A DNA stretch of 26,375 nucleotides from Myxococcales bacterium (GTDB lineage Bacteria; Myxococcota_C; UBA6777): assembly GCA_020632975.1 (NCBI GenBank), contig JACKEL010000021.1, positions 1 to 26,375 on the forward strand. Direction: 5' to 3'. Positions 22,042 to 26,375 of this stretch are shown here, piece after piece. Position 1 is the first letter of the stretch, and every line of letters starts with the position of its first letter. The position numbers and the translations under genes are program-made. The notes under the pieces were generated by a model, which saw nothing but the letters and a program-made list of their open reading frames with translations, made no database searches and was not told the origin of the DNA.

Positions 22042-22725
22042 ATGAGGCGAGCAGATCGGCTCTTTGAGTTGGTGCAGTTGATGAGGAAAAAACGCGTCGT
22101 CACTGCGCAGGAGCTGGCAGAGAAGATGGAGGTCTCGGTACGCACGGTGTATCGGGACATTCGGGACTTGCAGATCTCTGGGGTGCCGATCGATGGCGAA
22201 GCAGGGGTGGGTTATTCTTTGCAGCGAGGATACGAACTGCCACCCCTTACCTTCAATACAGAAGAACTGGAGGCCCTTGTCTTGGGGGCAAGGATGGTCA
22301 CAGCTTGGGGAGATCGGGGACTTGGGGCGGCAGCAAGGCGCATCCTGACCAAAGTCGAGTCTGTTTTGCCTGAGGGACTGCGTTCTGTGATGGAAGCCAC
22401 GCAGCTTTACGCGCCACCCATGACGAGCCCGCAGTCACCGCACCTTGAAGCTGTACGTCGCGCTTTGTCGGATCGCCGCAAACTAGAGTTTGGTTACACC
22501 CGACAAGATGGCCTCGTTAGCAAGCGCACGGTCTGCCCTTTGGCATTGTATTTTTGGGGGAGGACGTGGCTTTTGGCGTCTTGGTGTGAACTGCGCGAGG
22601 ACTACCGCAACTTTCGCGTGGATCGAATGGTTGATGTTCACGTGTGCGACGAAAGCTTCGAGGAAAGCGAGGAGATCTCTTTTGATCGTTACGTGGAGAT
22701 GATGCGGGCTTCTGATTGCGACTGA
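22042..22725 (+). CDS. YafY/DeoR-type HTH regulator with WYL domain
   Basis: A 227-residue transcription factor. Residues 1-60 form the winged helix-turn-helix (ELAEKMEVSVRTVYRDIRDLQISGVPIDGEAGVGY). Residues about 130-227 form the WYL ligand-binding domain, where the name-giving triad reads W-L-L in TWLLASWCELREDYRNFRVDRM. WYL proteins sense nucleic acids or small molecules and often control stress or defence genes. The start has GAGGAGG 4 nt upstream. It closes the run of VOC, ABM and EVE genes on the same strand and is the nearest candidate to bind the palindromes at 20148-20208. It converges on the SDR gene with a 20-nt gap and no visible terminator. Confidence 0.92.
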   Translation: MRRADRLFELVQLMRKKRVVTAQELAEKMEVSVRTVYRDIRDLQISGVPIDGEAGVGYSLQRGYELPPLTFNTEELEALVLGARMVTAWGDRGLGAAARRILTKVESVLPEGLRSVMEATQLYAPPMTSPQSPHLEAVRRALSDRRKLEFGYTRQDGLVSKRTVCPLALYFWGRTWLLASWCELREDYRNFRVDRMVDVHVCDESFEESEEISFDRYVEMMRASDCD

Positions 22726-22745
22726 GTCTTTTCGAAGAGAGGCGC

Positions 22746-23495
22746 TTAGATCTGCGCCAAACCACCATCGACATCCAACTCTGCGCCATTGACGAAACTT
22801 GCGTCGTCGGATGCCAAGAACAACACGGCGCGACCGACTTCTTCGGCGGTGCCAAAACGACCCAAGGGAACCATCTGCGCAAACTGTTGGCCCATGGCTT
22901 GGATCTCTTCTTCGCTTTTGCCCATCTTCCCGTAAATCGGGGTCGAGATAGGCCCCGGACTCAGGATGTTTACGCGGATGCCTTGGGGTGAAAGTTCTGA
23001 TGCAAAGATTCGGGTGAATGAGCGCAAAGCGGCTTTGGTGGCTGAATAAGCGCTCGTTCCTTGGAAGCCTTTGCGATCCACCACAGAGCCATTAAAAATG
23101 ATCGATGAACCTTGGCGCAACCAAGGAAGCGCTTGTTGGACCGAAAAGTAGGGGCCTTTGACATTGACTTGGAAAAGGTGATCAAACTCTTCTTCTGACT
23201 GCTCCGCGATCCCCGCAAAAGGCGCGATCCCCGCATTCAAAAAGAGCACGTCGATGTGTCCGTGGGTTTTCCCTACTTCCTGCAAAAAGTCTCCTGTTGC
23301 CTTGATATCACCCGCATCCACCACATAGCCCTTGGCTTGGGGCCCAAGCTCGCTCACTGCCACATCTACTGCGTCTCGACGACGACCTGTGATCACCACC
23401 TTTGCGCCTTCTTGGATGAAGAGTTTGGCTGCTGCAAAGCCAATACCGCTGTTTCCGCCCGTTACAACCGCGATCTTTCCGTTGAGTTTGCTCAT
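22746..23495 (-). CDS. SDR-family oxidoreductase (classical short-chain dehydrogenase)
   Basis: A 249-residue classical SDR. The cofactor site is TGGNSGIG (12-19), NAG follows in FLNAGIAPF, and the catalytic Ser (FNGSVV) and YSATK (Tyr-x3-Lys) are all present. The closing PLGRFGTAEEVGRAVLFLASDDASFVNGAELDVDGG is typical of the family. It should carry out NAD(P)-dependent oxidation or reduction of an alcohol/carbonyl in the cytosol; the substrate is unknown. GRR after the second strand favours NADP over NAD. ATG 23495 has AAGGAG 7 nt upstream. Its promoter carries two copies of a TetR-type operator, and the tetR gene lies just upstream on the same strand. Confidence 0.95.
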   Translation of the reverse strand: MSKLNGKIAVVTGGNSGIGFAAAKLFIQEGAKVVITGRRRDAVDVAVSELGPQAKGYVVDAGDIKATGDFLQEVGKTHGHIDVLFLNAGIAPFAGIAEQSEEEFDHLFQVNVKGPYFSVQQALPWLRQGSSIIFNGSVVDRKGFQGTSAYSATKAALRSFTRIFASELSPQGIRVNILSPGPISTPIYGKMGKSEEEIQAMGQQFAQMVPLGRFGTAEEVGRAVLFLASDDASFVNGAELDVDGGLAQI

Positions 23496-23523
23496 GACTT
23501 GTCTCCTTGGTTTGGTACTACTT

Positions 23524-23543
23524 ATTTGACCAATCGGTCAAAT
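23524..23543. promoter_or_regulatory. TetR-type operator copy 1 in the SDR promoter
   Basis: ATTTGACC-AATC-GGTCAAAT, with perfect 8-bp arms. It lies about 30 nt before the SDR start, directly downstream of the candidate -10 (TAATAT on the minus strand, 23542-23547). A bound repressor here would block transcription. Confidence 0.75.
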
Positions 23544-23563
23544 ATTAAAGAAACGTTGACTAA

Positions 23564-23579
23564 TTGACCGATTGGTCAA
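23564..23579. promoter_or_regulatory. TetR-type operator copy 2 in the SDR promoter
   Basis: TTGACC-GATT-GGTCAA is the exact reverse complement of the 16-bp core of copy 1. The two centres are 38 bp apart. The candidate SDR -10 box falls between them, so the pair brackets the promoter. Confidence 0.75.
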
Positions 23580-23639
23580 AAATAAAAGAACAAAAAAGGA
23601 GCGGTGTACTCCTGTATGCTAGGGTCTCTTTTCGGTTTG

Positions 23640-24254
23640 TTAGACCGAAGGAAGGGGGGTTTGTGACTGGAGAAGGAACATCAATGTTTGGACGAGATGT
23701 TGGCAAGCTTCGCGGTCAAGTCGTCCTTTGGCTTGGGCCATCATGCCGCTGACAAATGTATTGATGAACAGCGAGAGTGTTTCTGCGGCGACATCTTGTC
23801 GAATCTCTTGTTTGTCTTGCGCTTTTTTGATGGTCTTTGCAAGCAAGAGTTCCAATCGATCAAAGTGAAGCCGCAGCAGCTCAGCGACTTCTGGATCGTG
23901 TGGAGCCAGCTCGCTAAGTGCGTTCACGGCGAAACATCCGCGCTTTTGGTTTTGTTGGTCACAATAACCAAATAAGCTTTCAAACCAACGTTGTACACCT
24001 GCGATCGGCGTCGCTTGGAGTTGGATACAAGCTTGCGTTTGTTGGTATCCCATCTCCAAATAGCGTTCCAAGGCTTGAAGAAAGAGACTGTGCTTGTCTC
24101 CAAATGCCTTGTAAAGACTGCCTTTTTGAAGACCCATCGCGTCCAAGAGATCATTGATCGAAGTGGCTTCATATCCATGTTTCCAAAAGACATGAAGGGC
24201 TTTGTCGAGTGCTTCGTCGATCTCGAACTCTCTGGGACGTCCAACTTGTCCCAT
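23640..24254 (-). CDS. TetR/AcrR-family repressor, probable regulator of the SDR gene
   Basis: A 204-residue TetR-family protein. The N-terminal HTH is complete: GRPREFEIDEALDKALHVFWKHGYEATSINDLLDAMGLQKGSLYKAFGDKHSLF in outline, with the recognition helix in GLQKGSLYKAFG. The C-terminal ligand domain begins near residue 75 and includes the RGCFAVNALSELA segment common in repressors next to SDR or nitroreductase genes. Start ATG 24254 has AAAGGAG 8 nt upstream. It lies 144 nt upstream of the SDR gene on the same strand, and that gap holds two operator copies. A degenerate copy at 24322-24337 suggests self-repression. The inducer is probably a reactive small molecule that the SDR acts on; this is inference. 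Confidence 0.93.
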   Translation of the reverse strand: MGQVGRPREFEIDEALDKALHVFWKHGYEATSINDLLDAMGLQKGSLYKAFGDKHSLFLQALERYLEMGYQQTQACIQLQATPIAGVQRWFESLFGYCDQQNQKRGCFAVNALSELAPHDPEVAELLRLHFDRLELLLAKTIKKAQDKQEIRQDVAAETLSLFINTFVSGMMAQAKGRLDREACQHLVQTLMFLLQSQTPLPSV

Positions 24255-24321
24255 CGCTCGGCTCCTTTGTGTTGGTAGATCGTTTGTTCCTTTTCCTTAC
24301 AGGATACATCAATAATCAATG

Positions 24322-24337
24322 GGAACCGATTAGTCAA
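24322..24337. promoter_or_regulatory. Degenerate TetR-type operator upstream of tetR
   Basis: GGAACCGATTAGTCAA matches the SDR operator TTGACCGATTGGTCAA at 12 of 16 positions. It overlaps a TTGACT that could serve as the -35 box of the tetR promoter, so it fits weaker self-repression. Confidence 0.5.
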
Positions 24338-24405
24338 TAATAAAAATGAAGGAAGATGGAAAATTTGATGTTGTTGGTGTGTGGGGCTTGTCTTTGGCGG
24401 GGAAC

Positions 24406-25329
24406 TTAGTGGAGGTTCTTGTGGCGGGAGGCTTGTTGGTCGAGCCATTGGGGGACGATGTGCCATGCATCGCGCTTCGAACGCGAGAAGAAGTTGAGGT
24501 GTCCGAGTTCTTCGTAAGAAAACTGTTGTGGCGTGATGATTTCTACATCGATCTGGGCGTGTTGGTAGAGCGCATAAAGGGGGAGGGCATTGTCTTTGGT
24601 TGCGATCTTGTCATCGCTTGCAAGGATGGCTTTCCAAGGTGCGTGGATCGCTTGAAACCCCTGTTGTTCCTTGAGTTCTTGGCTAAAGTAATGAGGGAGT
24701 TTGCCCCAACGCGCCCAGTCTTGGGCAACACCACTTGGAAGATCTTCACCCAACTTGAATGATTTGGCGGGCATGTAGCGGAAAAGCCTGGTGGATAGGG
24801 GGATACCGAGATACCACATCAACCAAACAAAGTAGCGATAAGCACCTTTGATGTTGCCCCAGTATCCGAAGCCGCTGCCGTAGGTCACGATGGCGTCGAT
24901 GCGTTGGGGATCTTGCATCAGCCCGATCAGTTGTCCGCCTACGCTGTGGCCAAAGACGTAGTGTGGGATATCTGGGGCTTCTTGTTCAAGAAAGTTGAAA
25001 GCGGCGGACATATCGAGCTTTCCCCAGTCTCGTTTGGTGGCTTGAAAGCCTGCGAGTTGAGGGGGGCGAGAACCGCCGATGCCGCGGAAGTCGTAGGTCA
25101 GCGTGAGGTAACCGTGGCTTGCGAGGTAGGCAGCAAAAGCCGTGTAAAAGCGGCGTGGGATGCCTGTTCCTGAGCTGATCATCAGGGTCGCACGCGGCTG
25201 ATCTTGCGGGATAAAAAGGGTGCCCGAGAGTTCAAAGCCATCTTGGGCAGAGAAGTTGACTTCTCGGGTTTGGGTATTGTGGTTGTTCAAGACTGCGGTG
25301 AGAGATTGTTGAAGGGCTTGGGTATTCAT
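24406..25329 (-). CDS. Alpha/beta hydrolase (COG4757-like)
   Basis: A 307-residue cytosolic alpha/beta hydrolase. The nucleophile elbow is FGHSVGGQ (GxSxG). DFRGIGGSRP lies before it, the acid is likely Asp in ILASDDKIA, and the catalytic His lies in EELGHLNFFSR. The N-terminal TLFIPQDQPRATLMISSGTGIPRRFYTAFAAYLASHGY matches the group of predicted hydrolases with a DUF-like lid, including YWGNIKGAYRYFVWLMWYLGIPL. The substrate is unknown; an ester or lipid is likely. Start ATG 25329 has AAGGAG 8 nt upstream; an ATG at 25365 has no such site. It is read divergently from a LysR gene, the usual layout for a regulator and its target. Confidence 0.88.
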   Translation of the reverse strand: MNTQALQQSLTAVLNNHNTQTREVNFSAQDGFELSGTLFIPQDQPRATLMISSGTGIPRRFYTAFAAYLASHGYLTLTYDFRGIGGSRPPQLAGFQATKRDWGKLDMSAAFNFLEQEAPDIPHYVFGHSVGGQLIGLMQDPQRIDAIVTYGSGFGYWGNIKGAYRYFVWLMWYLGIPLSTRLFRYMPAKSFKLGEDLPSGVAQDWARWGKLPHYFSQELKEQQGFQAIHAPWKAILASDDKIATKDNALPLYALYQHAQIDVEIITPQQFSYEELGHLNFFSRSKRDAWHIVPQWLDQQASRHKNLH

Positions 25330-25385
25330 GTGGGGGGCTCCTTTCTTTGATCTCATGCAAAGCATAGAGCATATGATATAAGGTG

Positions 25386-25399
25386 TGAATCGACATTCA
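25386..25399. promoter_or_regulatory. Inverted repeat in the hydrolase/LysR divergent promoter
   Basis: TGAAT-CGAC-ATTCA has perfect 5-bp arms and sits midway between the two divergent starts, about 44 nt before the LysR ATG. This is where a LysR-type regulator usually binds to control its neighbour and itself. A LysR box is classically T-N11-A; this one is T-N12-A, so the fit is only fair. Confidence 0.4.
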
Positions 25400-25442
25400 T
25401 GAGAGGATGGTTTTCAAAAATGCAAAGCCAAAGGAGCATCAG

Positions 25443-26375
25443 ATGGAAGGGCTAGACTGGGATGCCTTGCGTGTGTTTTTGGCGGTGGAGCGGGCGGGTT
25501 CGTTGACGGGGGCGGCTTCACGGTTGGGGGTCTCGGTTGCAACCGTCAGTCGTCGGATCGAGCGGTTGGAAGAGGATTTGGGGCGCAAGCTGTTTCAACG
25601 TCATGCTTCGGGATTGACGTTGATGTCGGATGCTGAGGAGCTTTTGGAGCGAGCGAAAGGGGTACAAGAACAGGTCTTTGACTTTTTGCGTTTGGCGGAG
25701 GCGGAAGGTTCAGAGGAGCTTGCAGGGACCGTCACGATCACGACGATCGATACGATTATTACAAGGGTGTTGGTGCCTACTTTGGGGGAGTTTCGTGCAC
25801 GTTATCCGCGGATCAACTTGGTGTTGCGGGCCTCTTCGCGGGTGGTGAACCTCACAAGTCGCGCGGCAGATATCGCGTTGCGGGTGATGCGTCCACAAGA
25901 GTCGCATATCGTGGCGCAAAAGGTTGCGACGATTCACTTTAGCTTGTATGCGAGTCCTTCGTACATCGCGCGTCGTGGCCGTCCTTTGGAGCCTTGGCGC
26001 GATCTGAGTGGGCACGATCTTGTGACCTATGATCGACGTTACGACACGATCCCTGAGGTGGCGTGGTTGCATCAGCGTGCAAGCGAAGAGGATCTTGCGA
26101 TCCGTTTGACGAGCGCAGAGGCTATCGCGGCTGCGGTGGAAGCGGGCGCAGGGATCGGGGTTTTGCCGAGTTTTATGGCAGGAGAAAAGCTCGTGTGTTT
26201 GTGGGAGGGGCAGGATCTCCCCGAACGCGAGGTTTGGTTGGCGGTGCATGAGGATCTGCGCGATGTTCCAAGGGTTCGAGCGGTCTTTGGCTTCTTGCGG
26301 GAGGTGATCTTGCAGGCTGCTTCTTTGCAGGAGGGAAAGCGCGAGGGGGCGAGGCAGAGGGAGGATGAGGAAAAC
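25443..26375 (+). CDS. LysR-family transcriptional regulator, 3' end beyond the window
   Basis: An open frame of 311 codons to the window edge without a stop; a LysR protein is usually about 300 residues, so little is missing. Residues 1-60 carry the winged HTH (DALRVFLAVERAGSLTGAASRLGVSVATVSRRIERLEEDLGRKLFQR in outline, with the recognition helix in SVATVSRRIERLE). The substrate domain starts near residue 92 (GTVTITTIDTIITRVLVPTL), includes NLTSRAADIALRVMRP, and ends with AAAVEAGAGIGVLPSFMAG. Start ATG 25443 has AAGGAG 6 nt upstream. It is divergent from the alpha/beta hydrolase and probably controls it. The tail KREGARQREDEEN is charged and may be an unusual extension. Confidence 0.93.
   Translation, partial: MEGLDWDALRVFLAVERAGSLTGAASRLGVSVATVSRRIERLEEDLGRKLFQRHASGLTLMSDAEELLERAKGVQEQVFDFLRLAEAEGSEELAGTVTITTIDTIITRVLVPTLGEFRARYPRINLVLRASSRVVNLTSRAADIALRVMRPQESHIVAQKVATIHFSLYASPSYIARRGRPLEPWRDLSGHDLVTYDRRYDTIPEVAWLHQRASEEDLAIRLTSAEAIAAAVEAGAGIGVLPSFMAGEKLVCLWEGQDLPEREVWLAVHEDLRDVPRVRAVFGFLREVILQAASLQEGKREGARQREDEEN

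Noticed and set aside
24346..24762. A 138-codon plus-strand frame opposite the hydrolase 3' end
   Set aside because: It is antisense to a clear alpha/beta hydrolase and has no ribosome site; a shadow.

Overview
The window is a gene-dense bacterial chromosome segment, about half G+C by eye. Shine-Dalgarno sites are strong and many intergenic gaps are short. Several traits suggest a Myxococcota or other deltaproteobacteria-like lineage: a DUF4388 module fused to type IV pilus motor ATPases, an RtcR-type sigma-54 activator with a CARF-like sensor, an SRPBCC-TIGR01777 fusion, and families of palindromic intergenic repeats. The lineage is an inference from gene content only. I see no rRNA, tRNA, CRISPR array, transposase or phage gene.

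Layout. 1-2412: the C-terminal part of a group II PLP decarboxylase, a Sua5-type threonylcarbamoyl-AMP synthase and an AHSA1/SRPBCC protein. 2547-4091, minus strand: two small exported proteins, one extremely rich in Lys and Cys, separated by a cluster of palindromic repeats. 4349-7503: two photolyases in tandem, class II CPD type followed by the iron-sulfur (FeS-BCP, PhrB-like) type, which together should cover both main UV lesions. 7722-11368: a lipoprotein followed by a 1036-residue protein carrying two complete PilT-family motors behind a DUF4388 domain. A BcsA-like membrane glycosyltransferase converges on it, and the two 3' ends overlap by 34 bp.

13127-17181: a coiled-coil-like hypothetical protein, then an SRPBCC-TIGR01777 oxidoreductase whose stop overlaps the start of the RtcR/CARF-like sigma-54 activator. 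17182-18663 is about 1.5 kb without a confident gene. It holds two related palindrome families that show compensatory arm changes, an 18-bp perfect hairpin and one doubtful ORF.

18664-20086: a two-gene operon of unknown function with a 20-bp palindrome directly before its ribosome binding site. 20294-22725: a small-molecule or stress cluster (two VOC proteins, an ABM-type monooxygenase, an EVE protein and a WYL-type regulator) behind two matching palindromic operator candidates. 22746-24254: a short-chain dehydrogenase and the TetR regulator that probably controls it. Two copies of one operator lie in the dehydrogenase promoter and a degenerate copy lies before tetR. 24406-26375: an alpha/beta hydrolase divergent from a LysR regulator that runs off the window.

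The items most likely to be new are the double-PilT fusion with its lipoprotein partner, the orphan RtcR/CARF-like activator coupled to a TIGR01777 oxidoreductase, and the two palindrome families that keep the same loop while their arms covary.
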